Assembly (NCBI GenBank): GCA_025765595.1
Contig: JAIVFH010000159.1
Span: 1 to 62,304 of the forward strand
Reading direction: 5' to 3'
From: Obelidium mucronatum
Lineage: Eukaryota > Chytridiomycota > Chytridiomycetes > Chytridiales > Chytriomycetaceae
DNA length: 62,304 bases
The notes beneath the pieces are model-generated. The model saw nothing but the letters and a program-made list of their open reading frames with translations, searched no databases and was not told the origin of the DNA. Positions 18,101 through 28,767 of this stretch are shown here, in pieces. Numbering within the stretch: the first letter of the stretch is position 1; every line of letters begins with the position of its first letter. Made by a program: the position numbers and the translations under genes.

Positions 18101-18597
18101 ACGCGCCGTTGAAAGGAGAACCGTCGACACTGGCATTCTTTCGACCTAATGATTTTTTAATTTCGTTGATGGGAGTCAGTCCGATACGAAAAAAAAACAC
18201 ACACGCGAATACCTTTGAAGCGGATCTGGTAGAACCAGTCAGTCTTTTCAAAGAGACCAAGCAGCTTCCCCCGCGCCGTCTTGCGCCTGATTGCCTTTGC
18301 GCGCGGCGAGTCAGGCAGCATCGAAGCCAGGACGGCGAAGGCGGAGGTGTGTGTGAGGAGAGTCCGCAGAGAGTTGTTTTCTTTTTCGTTGTTTTCCGCT
18401 TCTTTGTTTTCCGTTTCTTTGTTTTCCCACGCAGCAGTCCAGCGCTTCTCTGAGCGCACTTCTGGCACCTCATCGACACTAGTGCTAGTACTACTAACCC
18501 CACTCCCGCCCAGCACCACGCGCTGCGCAAAGAGCACATGCACCGCCAGCGAGCGCAGCAGGTGTTCGTTCGAGTTGAGCTGCGAGCGCAGCTTCAT
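15149..18597 (-). CDS. CCCH zinc-finger / Cid1-TUT-type nucleotidyltransferase (probable fusion)
   Basis: Starting at ATG 18597, exon 1 runs to 18213, intron 18146-18212 follows, and a long exon then carries a CCCH zinc finger (CRNVKLHGSC...CPYNH; Cys-x8-Cys-x6-Cys-x3-His). From about 16,600 to 15,149 comes a non-canonical poly(A) polymerase or terminal uridylyltransferase. It has FGSSVT, the metal-binding pair in SDADV, the third Asp in LHADVNVG, and a PAP-associated motif EDPFQLDRNTAG. Such enzymes add A or U to RNA 3' ends. The two parts are in one frame, separated by TAG plus seven codons. A possible 57-nt intron starting GTTTGG and ending at that TAG would join them. An intron near 16,090-16,160 splits the catalytic part. 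The C-terminus is Gly-rich. The alternative is two tandem genes about 21 bp apart. Confidence 0.75.
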
Positions 18598-18658
18598 GTT
18601 GTGTTTTCTTGTTGTTCTTTTGTTTTAAAGCTGTCTTCTTATTGAAATTCAACAGACA
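18598..18658. promoter_or_regulatory. 61-bp divergent intergenic region
   Basis: The start codons of the minus-strand CCCH/nucleotidyltransferase gene and of 7TM copy 3 are only 61 bp apart and point away from each other. This stretch plus the flanking exons must hold both core promoters. No specific element was identified. Confidence 0.55.
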
Positions 18659-19646
18659 ATGACAATGGACACTGACGTGCCGTTGAACGGACCACCCAGG
18701 CTGGACAGCGGCTTGCGCTTGTACGTGCACGAGTTGGTGGTGATCGGGCTGCTGGTTGGTCTGACCGCTGAGGTTGCAATCAGCGGCCTGCTGTCCACTC
18801 TGGTATTCTCGATTGGTCTCAAGGAACAAGCACCGGCGGCCTTGCTTGCTGCAAAGCGCAAGAAATCACGCAGAAATTATATTGCTGCAATGATGACAAA
18901 CTTCAATCTGGCCTGTCTGTTCTACATGAGCAACTTTGGCTTTGATTTATTTCTCAAACAAGACAACTGCGTAGTTCGGCAACCAAATTGGAAACGCGGC
19001 ATCGCATTATTTCTACATCAGTTTCGACGTTTTTATCCTTTTCAAAGCCTCTGCAGTGAGTTCATTTCATCCATGGGTCGTGAAAGGAGCTACCATCGTT
19101 CTCTTGCATCGCGTCATTTGGACTTGTTTGGACTTGATGTGGTCTGGGGGTCATTGGAATCCTGACGCGTCAGTATGCTATTTTAGCCAGAATCCGATAT
19201 CGGGTCTTGGATACAATTTCAGTGATATTCTTGTGGATTTGTGTTGCACCATTGTGTCGATTCGTTTCGCGTGGAAGCATTTGAACTCAAAGATTACCAG
19301 AATCGGCGAAGTGATTCTGGAAGAAAATGGTTTGTGAATCAAGTCAGTCTGCGAAATATAATCCTTTTTTTATGATTGTTGTGGAATAGTTGCTAGGAGT
19401 GCCGTCATGCTGACTGTGAATAGTCTATCCATGTATGCATCGTTAACCATAACGGATCCATTCTTGACCCTTGTCGCATTCATGATTCAAAATCATTTTT
19501 GCAAGTATTTTTTTAGGAATCACCAAAACTTATAAAAAAATAGCTGTCCATCTAATACATCCATTTTTTTTTATCAAGTAGACTCTCGATGCCTGAATTC
19601 AGAGCTTTTTTGGATAGGAGTCCGGAGAAGGAGTTTGAAGGTGTGA
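18659..19646 (+). CDS. Seven-membrane-segment protein, copy 3
   Basis: This is the third member of the family at 12.3 and 13.7 kb, separated from them by the minus-strand nucleotidyltransferase gene. ATG 18659 gives MTMDTDVPLNGPP, followed by a first membrane segment with TAEVAISGLLSTL, nearly the same as in copy 1. A one-base frame break near 18,982 is placed by the paralogues: after VVRQ the reading must pass to IGNAASHYFYISFDVFILF. Introns are at about 19,329-19,389 and 19,501-19,578. The product ends shortly after RCLNSELFWIGVRRRS at TGA 19644-19646, so it lacks the long hydrophilic tails of the other two copies. Function unknown. Confidence 0.75.
19501..19578 (+). other. GC-AG intron
   Basis: The donor is GCAAGT where the matching introns of copies 1 and 2 have GTGAGT and GTAAGT. 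The acceptor is ATCAAG. Splicing here restores the conserved RCLNSELFW exon in frame. Confidence 0.7.
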
Positions 19647-19695
19647 AATACGACGAAACCTTTTTACAATCATTTGAATGTATTTAATGTATTAA

Positions 19696-19701
19696 AATAA
19701 A
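19696..19701 (+). terminator. Polyadenylation signal downstream of 7TM copy 3
   Basis: AATAAA lies about 50 nt after the stop codon. Confidence 0.45.
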
Positions 19702-19850
19702 GTTAATGAACCTATAATTCAATGGTTATGGGTTCACTAATATCATCGGAGGAAATTGAACCCAAAAGGGTTCGAACGATAACAGGAAAAAATAAATAGT
19801 TATAGGGGAGCCTGAAATAAAGATAAAGATTCATTTCTTGTTTTCTGTTC

Positions 19851-20594
19851 ATGATGATGGATGGATTGAGCAGCAGCGGCATCAACAACAACAGCAGCAG
19901 CGATATTGACATGATTGACTTATCATTATTTGGACAATTTTCTAGTGGAGATTCTGGCAATTTGTTTTTGGACCAACTTTCAAGCTACTCCGCCTCCTTG
20001 GACGCCTTGTCAACGACTACTTTTCCGGACTTGGCTTCAGATTTCTCGTCACAACCTTTTCTTTTACCTTTAGCACCAATAACTCAGCCGCCCCAATTCA
20101 TTATTGACGATATCTTCATCAACACTTTCTCCACATCCGAAAATTCCAATTCTGAATATCCCGAGAATCAAGACGGAGTCCGTTGTCCCCATTGCCAAAG
20201 TTCCTTCAAAGGCCCGAAACGACGCATGCACCTCATAAACCACTGCCAATCCACCTGCTACAAATCATCACTTTCTGTATCCTTCTCAGGCCCGGATTCA
20301 AAGCAAATCCAATGCCCCGTAGCCGGCTGCCAGAAAAGCGTCAACTCGCAGAACTGGAAAACCAACTTGGCCGACCACCTTCTAACGCATGATTCCTTAC
20401 GTACAGCGCGGTTCGCCTGTCTACATCCAGGTTGTAAAAAAGTGTTTTTCCCCAAGAATTTGGCCAAGGACTGTGCAAGGAAACATGTGGGGGCATTGTT
20501 TCAATGTTCAACGTGTCGAGAGAGTTTTGCGAGTCGGTATGCGAGGGAAAAGCATCGCAAGTTGGAGCATCAGAAATCTCCACCATCTGATTAA
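19851..20594 (+). CDS. C2H2 zinc-finger protein, 247 aa
   Basis: This single-exon gene has three possible start codons close together (MMMDG). The N-terminal half is Ser/Asp/Phe-rich and acidic, as in activation domains. The C-terminal half has three or four Cys2His2-type fingers: CPHCQSSFKGPKRRMHLINH, CPVAGCQKSV...LADHLLTH, CLHPGCKKVF...CARKH and CSTCRESFASRYAREKH. The Cys-x4-Cys spacing of the middle fingers resembles GLI/ZIC-type rather than strict C2H2. It is probably a nuclear DNA-binding regulator, but the target and subfamily cannot be read from the sequence. A 5' exon cannot be excluded, since only about 205 bp separate it from 7TM copy 3. Confidence 0.8.
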   Translation: MMMDGLSSSGINNNSSSDIDMIDLSLFGQFSSGDSGNLFLDQLSSYSASLDALSTTTFPDLASDFSSQPFLLPLAPITQPPQFIIDDIFINTFSTSENSNSEYPENQDGVRCPHCQSSFKGPKRRMHLINHCQSTCYKSSLSVSFSGPDSKQIQCPVAGCQKSVNSQNWKTNLADHLLTHDSLRTARFACLHPGCKKVFFPKNLAKDCARKHVGALFQCSTCRESFASRYAREKHRKLEHQKSPPSD

Positions 20595-20632
20595 AATAGA
20601 TGTGAGATAATAATAGATCAGAAATAAACTCT

Positions 20633-20638
20633 TGTGAA
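20633..20638 (+). terminator. Polyadenylation signal of the C2H2 gene
   Basis: AATAAA lies 39 nt after the stop codon. Confidence 0.5.
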
Positions 20639-20708
20639 TTTAATTTAATTTATAATTATAAATAGAAAATAAAAGAAGCTGATTTACTCAAAAAAAAAAA
20701 ACCTTCAG

Positions 20709-23700
20709 ATGGAGGGGCAAACACTCAATCACCCCCAAGCAGCGGCAGCAGGAAACAGCAGCACCGCTCAGTGAATCATTTCCGTCGAAAGGAAAGAAAC
20801 TGCCTGGATCGATTGCATTTCTGAATGATGATTCCTCTCTTCCGCCACCTTCGCACGCTGCAAACAGCAAACTGCCGCCGATCGCGTCGAAAAAAGCAGT
20901 CAAAGCACGCGAGTTTATTATTGGAAGTGACGGAAGGACCCAGACTCCGAAACGCGAAAAACTCAGTGCGGATCAACTCGAAGTGGATGACTTTGGTAGG
21001 TTGTCATCCGCTAGCAGAGAGAAAAACAAGGAACGGCGGCTCAAAGTCCAGCAACCGTTTCTAACATGAAGGTACTTTTTAGAACTGACTCGAATATCAA
21101 ATGCTCGGTCGTTGAAGGAAGCGTCGTCAACGACAGAGGATCGCATCAAGAGACTGCTCGTTCGAGCGCAAAAGAAAATGCTTGTTCCTAATCTTCTTGA
21201 TGGAGTTACAATTGTAAGTCCAGTTATGGCGCAGCCTTCTTCTTTTGTCGAGTACTTGACACTTAAAAAAAAATAGTTGGTCAAAACCAACGTTGAACAC
21301 CCACGAGACGCGTATATTCTTGATGTCTCTAATTCCCAGCTTCGATTTGTCGTTCCTGAAGATCTGCTCCTCTTTGAGAACATTCATACTTTGAAAGCAG
21401 GGGAAAATCTGCTTCCATTTGCCAAACTTGGCGCGTTCCCGAACGTTAGAAGACTGAGCTTGCCGTTTAATGAAATTTCTGACTTGGATTTAGAAGTGGA
21501 TGGGTTGTTTCCCCTATTGGAGGTATGAATCTTTAAAGTGTGCGAATTTTGCCCATGAAATAATCGTTTCAATCCAACTACCAACAACAGCAACTCGATC
21601 TCTCATACAATCAAATTACTCACGCTGCGATAATTGTCTTGGCCACACTGCCGTCTTTGAAGTCTTTGGATTTAACTGCAAACCACATCACCTCATTTCC
21701 CATCCAGCTCGTCAAAGACATGCCCCGATGGAGAGAAAAAGTAATTGAGCTACTGCTTCCAAACCATGTAGCTTTACTTGATGCTACGCTCTTTAGTCGA
21801 GGAGGTGTTGGTGTGGAAGAAGGAGGATTCCTTGAACCTACTCAGCCAGTGGGTCCACCGACCGGGTTCTCCCGAACCAAGCCCCTGACACCAATCCAAG
21901 AAAACCCACATGATGCCATGAAGCAACACGTTGCCGAAGCAGCAGCCTCGCGAGGAAATCTGGCCCTAACAGAGCCATCAACAAAGCAAGAGCCAGTGGA
22001 TATGGCAGTAGGGAGTGAATCTTCCCACAAGGAGCCGTCGCTATCGTCCGCGGATAAACAATCAACAGATACCAACAAAAGCAACAACGATGATATTGTG
22101 GATGATGAAGAAGTCGTCACGATGGCTTTCGATGAAGCTCAAGTTCGCGTGCATACAATCAAAAACAATGAAGTCACTGAAACACAAGTTGTAGAACCCA
22201 TGGCGGCTTTTTTGCCTCTGCGGCAACAAACTCCGCCCAATCAGATGGTGTCTGGCGCGGCGATGCCAGAAGAGCAGGAATGGAAAAATGAGCCAATGAT
22301 GCCGTTGGATGATGTAGTTGCCTTTGAAATGTTGGAGTCGCTCGTGTTGGAAAGAAATGGACTGAGTTCTGAGGAGTCTTTTAAAATTCTAGGACATTTA
22401 CCAAAGTTGGTTCTTCGCTTTTACAGTATTCTTAAAAAAAATTCTAACATCTCGAACAGTCTCAAGAAGCTGAATCTGAATCACAACCGTTATCGATCTC
22501 TGCAGTTTCTCTCTGCCCATCAAGAGAATCCCCAGTCTAGCCATCCACCTGCTCCATTCTTGTTACAAAAATATCAAGGATTTTACGCGCTTCAAGAGTT
22601 GCGTATTGCGTTCAACAAAATCGACACAGCGCGTGGAATATTGGGGCTTGTTTGGCTTCCTGCTCTTCAATTCATCTGGATTGAAGGGAACCCGGTTTTA
22701 GTCAAATTCGGAAAAGAGGCGGTTTCTCATGCGAGGTTAGCAAATACCAACAACTCAACAGCAGTCCATTCAGGTTTGGATTCTCTTAGTTTCAGGTTAT
22801 GATTCCCGACCCCCCCGCCAATTTTTTTTTTTCCACAGACGCCCTCTCTTACAAAGACTGCGACCCACTTAAAGCCATCCCCCGGATCTACGGAATAGAA
22901 ATCCTAGATCTCGTATACCAACCCCACCCATCAACTCTCGAAGACACATACTACACGCTTGCACCCATCAAAAAACACGCAGCCACCGCCGTAATCACAG
23001 CGACACCCGCTCACCCCGGGACTCTACGTCGCGTCACCCGGCCGCCTGCTCACGACGACGATTGGAACCCGGTGCAGCAGCCCTCTGGCGGTGAATCACC
23101 AGCGCTCGCGGCGGCGGCGGCGGCGGCGGCAGGGAATTTGCCGCATCAAGTAAAAGAAGCTGTTCTAGTGAAACTGGAAGATTTGAAATCACGTCGCCGT
23201 GATATCAAACTCACGGATGAGGAAGTCAAGGAAACGGTGCGGCAGGGGCGGGTTTTGACGTTGAAGGAGTTGAAACGGATTCGGAAGCGGGAGTCTCTGG
23301 AAGCGCAGCAGCAGCAAGATGTGCTTAGACGGAGAGAGGAGGAGAGGATCATGTATGAGGAGGAGTTGGAGAAGGAGAGGAAGAGGTTGGAAGAGTTGTT
23401 GGTGGAGGAGAAGGAGAAACGGGAGGCGGTTCGAGAAGATGGGTGTGAAGGTACATCACAAATCTCGCAAGCGGCTATGGACTCTGTGGTTGAAGGCGGA
23501 GGGGATCAAGGCTACATTAATGTACAGCAAATCACAGTCATCAGCCCACAAGACGAATATGAAATGAAATATGATCCACACGCTCAAGATCAAACCTTCC
23601 TGACCGGAGTCCATATCACAGGGGGAGGAGGTGCTGGAGTTGGCGGAGGTACCTTCCAAGTCCCCACAATTGAAATGGGTGAAGAAGCCGAAATGCATGA

Positions 23701-25437
23701 AGCCCCATCAACAATTTCGTACATCACAGAAGCAGATTCTAGTACTCAAAACCCCCACAACAGCAACAATATCGGAAATGCACGGGAAACCGAGTCCTTC
23801 AGTAGTGACAGCTACAACGACACCTCCACAACAGACAGCTACTCCCTCGATTACGGCCAAGAAACAATGTACCCCCCACACGTTCTCCGCCGCCTACACA
23901 ACACTGAAAACAATGGCAAGAAAATGCTACGCCCCTACAGCCGCGCGCTGCCGCTGAACAGCGACGCGAAATGGCTCGAATCCATCAATTCCCTCGATCC
24001 TATTCAGGCCTCTGTTCGTGCCTTGCGCCACGCTGTGACGAATCCGATTTCGTATTGGAGAGTTATGGAGGACTCGTATGCGAAGCCCACGTTTTCACAT
24101 ACAGTGAGAGTGCGTGATGCGGCGGCGGAAGCAGGAGGAAATGAAGAGGGCGAAAGCGGCGGCTGAAGGGGTGAGGTATATTAGCATTGCTAATCGAGAA
24201 GAGCAGCAAATGAATCGGTATCAAGAAAAAGTGGATGCATCGATGGGGCTTGGGAAGCAAGTAAGGCCTGATTCGGGTGGGAAATCTGATTCGTCGTCTG
24301 TTGCTGATGCAAACATGATTCCGGAATCTGGAATGTGTCGCCAACAAATACCTATGTGGTATGTTTCTTTTTTTTTTTGTATTTTATTAGTTTTAGGTTT
24401 TTTTTACTTGCCAGGTTCTCATTTATTTTCAAATTCAGGACAACTGTGGCAGTCCGAACGCAAATGGATCACTGAGGCAGCCATGATTGCAGCTTCTAGG
24501 GCCGCCAAAAACCTCAATGCAACTGCTAAAATAGGTAAAACCGCAAAAAAAAAAAAGTTACATACGTTCTCTCTTCTTTTCAAATCTGACAAAAAAAAAT
24601 TGCACTCAAATACAAAATAAAAAAAACCAAGCTGGCGACGCCAAAGCCGCCAAAGCCGTAATCACCAACATGCACATTGAAATCCCCCGCATCAAAGGCG
24701 AATTCAAAGAAGAAGATGCACTACAACTTGCAAAGCAGTTGGGAGAAGAGCAGCTCCGAAAACGCATCATTGTAATGAATGAGGATGGAGCCGATGAAGA
24801 GTCCTCACTGCACCAGCAACAACAACAGCAGCAGCAGCAGCAGCCATCAGAAGAAACTAAATCAAATAATAATGATTCCACGAAAGGAAAGAGTGCATTG
24901 ATTCTGAGATTGGAGAAGGAGAGAGCCGAGGAAGAGGAACGAATGCGGCTTTTGCAAGAACAGCAACAACAAGATCACGGGTATGACAGCTCCGAGGAGA
25001 GATATTCGTCTCCGCACAGGAAGATGACGCCTGCTGCAGCAATGGCGTTGGCTGAGAAGCGGACTGCCGAATATAAACGAAGGACTCTTGAGAACAAGAA
25101 AGCCCAGGAATCGAGGAAACGGGCAGGGGCGAAAAAAATTCGGTATAAAGATGACTTTGAAGAAATGTCGGCCATGATGTCGGCGGTGGATGAAAAGATT
25201 GCCACTATCGAAACAAACTTGTGTGAGTATATATGTGACTTTTCTGCCAGAAACATCGAACTTATAAATCATCTCTACTCTATAGCCTCGATTCTAAACA
25301 GTAACATTATGCAAAAGCACTTGCCGCAATCGCGTAAACTCATCAATGATGTTCAAGCCGAATACACTCGCATTGAAAAGATGTATCGCGATTCTGCATT
25401 AGCAGCCATAGAAGCAAGTAAAGCCAAAGTCAAGTAA
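20709..25437 (+). CDS. XRRA1-like LRR and coiled-coil protein
   Basis: ATG 20709 starts an exon ending near 20,994 (a frame break in a C run near 20,738 is needed). Introns follow near 20,995-21,081, 21,212-21,277, 21,523-21,590, 22,409-22,460, 22,775-22,838, 24,359-24,438, 24,534-24,630 and 25,222-25,285. The N-terminal half holds LRRs: YILDVSNSQL, VRRLSLPFNEISDL, LEQLDLSYNQIT and LKSLDLTANHITSFP. After a disordered insert come more (MLESLVLERNGLS, LKKLNLNHNR, LQELRIAFNKID) and IPRIYGIEILDL. Repeat spacing and consensus recall XRRA1 (X-ray radiation resistance-associated 1), an LRR protein of unclear function; the name is from memory of the family and moderate. The C-terminal half has poly-Ala, a Glu/Arg-rich coiled coil and poly-Gln. 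A one-base break near 24,118 is needed. Confidence 0.68.
23108..23130 (+). repeat. (GCG)n repeat coding poly-alanine
   Basis: About eight GCG/GGC units within the XRRA1-like gene encode an Ala run. Confidence 0.85.
24814..24843 (+). repeat. (CAG/CAA)n repeat coding poly-glutamine
   Basis: Ten Gln codons, mixed CAG and CAA, in the C-terminal part of the XRRA1-like gene. Confidence 0.9.
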
Positions 25438-25441
25438 AATA

Positions 25442-25447
25442 AATAAA
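25442..25447 (+). terminator. Polyadenylation signal of the XRRA1-like gene
   Basis: AATAAA a few bases after the TAA stop, repeated immediately downstream. Confidence 0.5.
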
Positions 25448-25563
25448 ATAATAAGCGATGCATCCAACCTCAAAACCAGCCTTAAAACAAAAAAGGAACG
25501 TTTAATTGCAATATAAACCCCACACACAACATAAGAAAAAAAACCCAATCAACCCCAACAAAA

Positions 25564-27227
25564 TCAACAAAGAGCCCAAATTTTCAACGGTGCCATCAGT
25601 CGATCTTGCAAAAGCACATCTCCACCCACCCAATCTCCTACTCGCGATTCCAGTTTAGATACAGCGTCCACCTTGTCTGCAAGAGCTGCGTCATTTAGAT
25701 TCCTTCCATGGCCATTGTCCACAACAAGCATGTACAGTAAGTGTAGTAGAGCTTGAATGTCATCAAGATTTGATTGAGCTGGAACGACAAGAAAACACGT
25801 CCGTAGTGTCCTTTTGACGGACAGAATCGAGGTACGGGAAGTTGTAAGGTATATCCACCTCTGGCACCCAGTTGGATGCATTGTTTAAATCCGAGTGGAT
25901 AATGAGGCTTCGGAATTCAGGTGAAGTGATTCCCTAGTTTGGTATTTTGGTTGGAAAATAAAAGATGGAAGAAGGAAAAGCATTGCAGCAAAGATCCGCC
26001 TGTGGGCAGCAAGATCCCTGGGGAATAAATAGCAAAACCAAAGAGAATAAAATGCCTTCGGCCATAGATTTCCGCCTGTGGCGGAGAGAGAGAGAGAGAG
26101 AGAGATATTCACCCTGTAGAAAACAACACGATCTGTACACGTGAATGACTGTAGTCTCATCCACATTTCATCATCAAGAGTCTCGAAACCAATTCGATCT
26201 GAATTTGCTGAAGGAGCTTCTTGGCAGAATAGAATCAGCTATTTCAAGAGTAAGACTAGAGCAAGCAAACATCCAAATCAAAGAGGGTGCTATACCAGAT
26301 TCCATAGCCTGAAGCCAAGATCTCTAGATTTTGTTGCAAACATATGCAATGACTTGGAATTTTCGGAACTGGCTGTTTCTGGAGATGCGGAATTTTTGAA
26401 AAAAACCATTTCCAAGACAGTATCCAGAATCCTATAGTGTTGATTTCTAAGAAACTGCGTCAAGTTTGTATTGTTCATGAACTCGTAGAGCATAGAGTAT
26501 GAGAAGCGGTCCGAGTCTAAGATCAACGATTGAGTATTCTTCCTCGTCCACATGTACAACAAGCACACACCCAGATGGACACGCAAATCAGCTTCTAGCA
26601 GAGACACCATCCAGTCCAGCACGAGCAGATTGCAGGCAACCGTTTCAGGTTTCTGCTGGCAGTCGACGAGCCACAGCTCGCGAAAGAGGGCAAAAAAGTC
26701 CTGGGGGCGGGCAGAGGCCAGGCCCTTGACCGCGTGCGAGCTGTGTTTAAATGGATGAACAATGTTCAGTTTGAGAAACCAAGTTCCAACCTCCGGCGGC
26801 CGTCTTCGTCCGAGGCGCCAAAGAAGTCTCTGAAGCGGGCGGCGCCGTGTTCAAACAACACGCGGCGCAGCAGCGCGGCGCACTGCAGCGCAAAGACGGG
26901 CGACGCAGCGGCGGCGAAGCGCGGCAGCACGCGGTGAAGCACAAGCGACAGATCGGCGCTGCGGGGCGAGTCAGCGTGAGTCACACTCGCAACGCAACGC
27001 AAAGCTACAAACTCGTTCGGCGACGTGTGCGCATTCGCAGTCAGGTCCGCGGCCCACTTGACCAGCGAGGCGTCTTCAGAGAGAGTGCCTTAGTAAGGGA
27101 CGAGCACCACCAACAAACAAACAACAGCCAACAAACAGTCGCTCTTGGTGTCGTCGGCCGCATTCTCGAGGATCAAAGAGCCCACGCCCGACAGCGGCTT
27201 GGCGGACGATGCTGGCGTTTGAATCAT
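25564..27227 (-). CDS. Unrecognised helical (ARM/HEAT-like) protein
   Basis: ATG 27227 opens with MIQTPASSAKPLSG. Very GC-rich exons follow, full of Ala/Leu helices such as FAAAASPVFALQCAALLRRV, spliced through introns of about 45-50 nt near 27,085-27,135 and 26,790-26,840. The next exon (26.7-26.3 kb) is Leu-rich, for example NLLVLDWMVSLLEADLRVH. The 3' part (26.3-25.56 kb) has several small exons I could not place with certainty, ending in LLQDRLMAPLKIWALC at 25,564. The repeating hydrophobic helices suggest an alpha-solenoid fold, but no family was recognised. It starts 46 bp after the CFAP300 stop codon on the same strand. Confidence 0.5.
26084..26105 (-). repeat. (GA)n microsatellite, CT repeat on the sense strand of the host gene
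   Basis: Eleven GA units on the plus strand. On the sense (minus) strand this is a CT tract just before a CCACAG acceptor, so it probably forms the intron's polypyrimidine tract. Confidence 0.8.
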
Positions 27228-27232
27228 ATTTC

Positions 27233-27238
27233 TTTATT
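27233..27238 (-). terminator. Polyadenylation signal between CFAP300 and the next gene
   Basis: AATAAA on the minus strand, about 35 nt after the CFAP300 stop and 5 nt before the next start codon. The two transcripts are therefore packed end to start. Confidence 0.5.
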
Positions 27239-27273
27239 GTTTGTCTTTGTCCGAATATCAAACCATCAACAAA

Positions 27274-28636
27274 TCAATAATACACATCGCTGGCATGGTA
27301 AAACACATTGACAAATCTCTTTGATGCATCAATGCTGATGTAGCAAAAGTTTTGGGGATGCTCCATTGGAAACAGAGGGCGATACAGGAAGACTCTACAG
27401 ATTTGATTTTGTACACGAGAGAAGATACTTGCAGTTTTCCGCTAGAGTCTTTTGCTACGCTGTTTTTTTTTTTTGAATTTGTGTGTGTTTGCTTTGTTAA
27501 AGGATGACTTGCACAGACAGACACACACGCAACACACCTGATCAAGTCCTTATACACCTTCTTTGTTACAGTCAAGTAGGGCTCAATGTCATCTTCATAC
27601 TGACAAAGCTTGCCTCCCAAACACATTGCCTTAAACACATGAAAGACAAACTCTTGGCGATCCGTTTCTGAAAATGTGGGATATGATTCTGCTTCAGGCA
27701 TCAACAAACACTTGCGTAGTTCATCTGCAACTACAAAGGAGCCAACATATTCATCAATGCATTTCTTTATGCTTCCATCAGGACGAACAACCTCTGCACA
27801 ATCAGATTGGTTTTACGGTTTTTTTACTCTAACTGAAATCAACATACATACCAGCAGTTGTCGACAATCGATCAAAAAACGTCAATGAAGTGACTGAATG
27901 CAAAGTCTCTTCTTTTTCTACTCTTGAAACGCGTCCCAATGTGCCCCATCTATCCTTTGTACCCAAAACCTGTTTTATTTTATTTATTATGTTTTTAATT
28001 AATTTTCCATTATTACGTACAACAGGCAGATAAAATACCTTCAAATGCGCATTTACATTCCCGTTATTGAACAGGTCCAAAATAAATTCATCAATTTCAT
28101 ACGCGTTCAATTTGCGATCGAATCCGAATCTCTTTAAATAACAATGATCTTGCATTCCCCTGAAATATTTGAAAAAAAACAAAAATAAAAAAAAAACATC
28201 CATACGAGGCTCACTCAAAGGATTCTAAAATAAACAGTTGTTACCATTTGAAGAGTAGAGCTTGGACATCCTTATCGTTGAGTCCCGAAAGTTTTGCATT
28301 CTCCAGCCAAGTAAACTTGAATTTTGGTTCATCCTTGGTTAGATGTTCATAAGTTGAAGTTGCTGTTCCCGAAATTGCTTCGGCTTTGCTTTCTTCAGCG
28401 GCAGAGGCTGTTGGTGGGTGTTGAGGGATGGCTGATTCCTCTGACAAGTTCGCGTTTGACAGATCAATAATGAGAGGACGTTTCTTTGGGGAATCATCTG
28501 GTCCTGGTGGCGCTTCACTGATGCCAGGCTTTGAATTGGAAGCAGCAGCAGTCACTTTGTCTTGGTGTTTTTGGAGTAGAATTGGGACTTCTTCAATCTC
28601 AATGTTGCCAGTAATGTTTGTTTCGAATGATTCCAT
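27274..28636 (-). CDS. CFAP300: Cilia- and flagella-associated protein 300
   Basis: CFAP300 (human C11orf70) is a cytoplasmic factor needed to assemble dynein arms of motile cilia. ATG 28636 starts a poorly conserved acidic N-terminus. The conserved body follows: LKRFGFDRKLNAYEIDEFIL, a FFDRLSTTAG segment, DELRKCLLMPE, then the diagnostic EFVFHVFKAMCLGGKLCQYED and YLTVTKKVYKDL. The C-terminus HPQNFCYISIDASKRFVNVF, then YHASDVYY, also fits the family, but it is reached only by a one-base frame break near 27,345. Introns are near 28,160-28,245, 27,965-28,040, 27,795-27,855 and 27,435-27,540. Its presence implies that the organism builds a motile flagellum. Confidence 0.88.
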
Positions 28637-28767
28637 GATTTTTAAATATATTTTTTGACGCTTTATTATTATTTTCTACCAATTTCTACATTATTTTGAT
28701 GTATCTCTATAATATCATAATCAAATAAACAAAGGAGAATAGCGAACATGTCCAATCCTCAGCCGTA

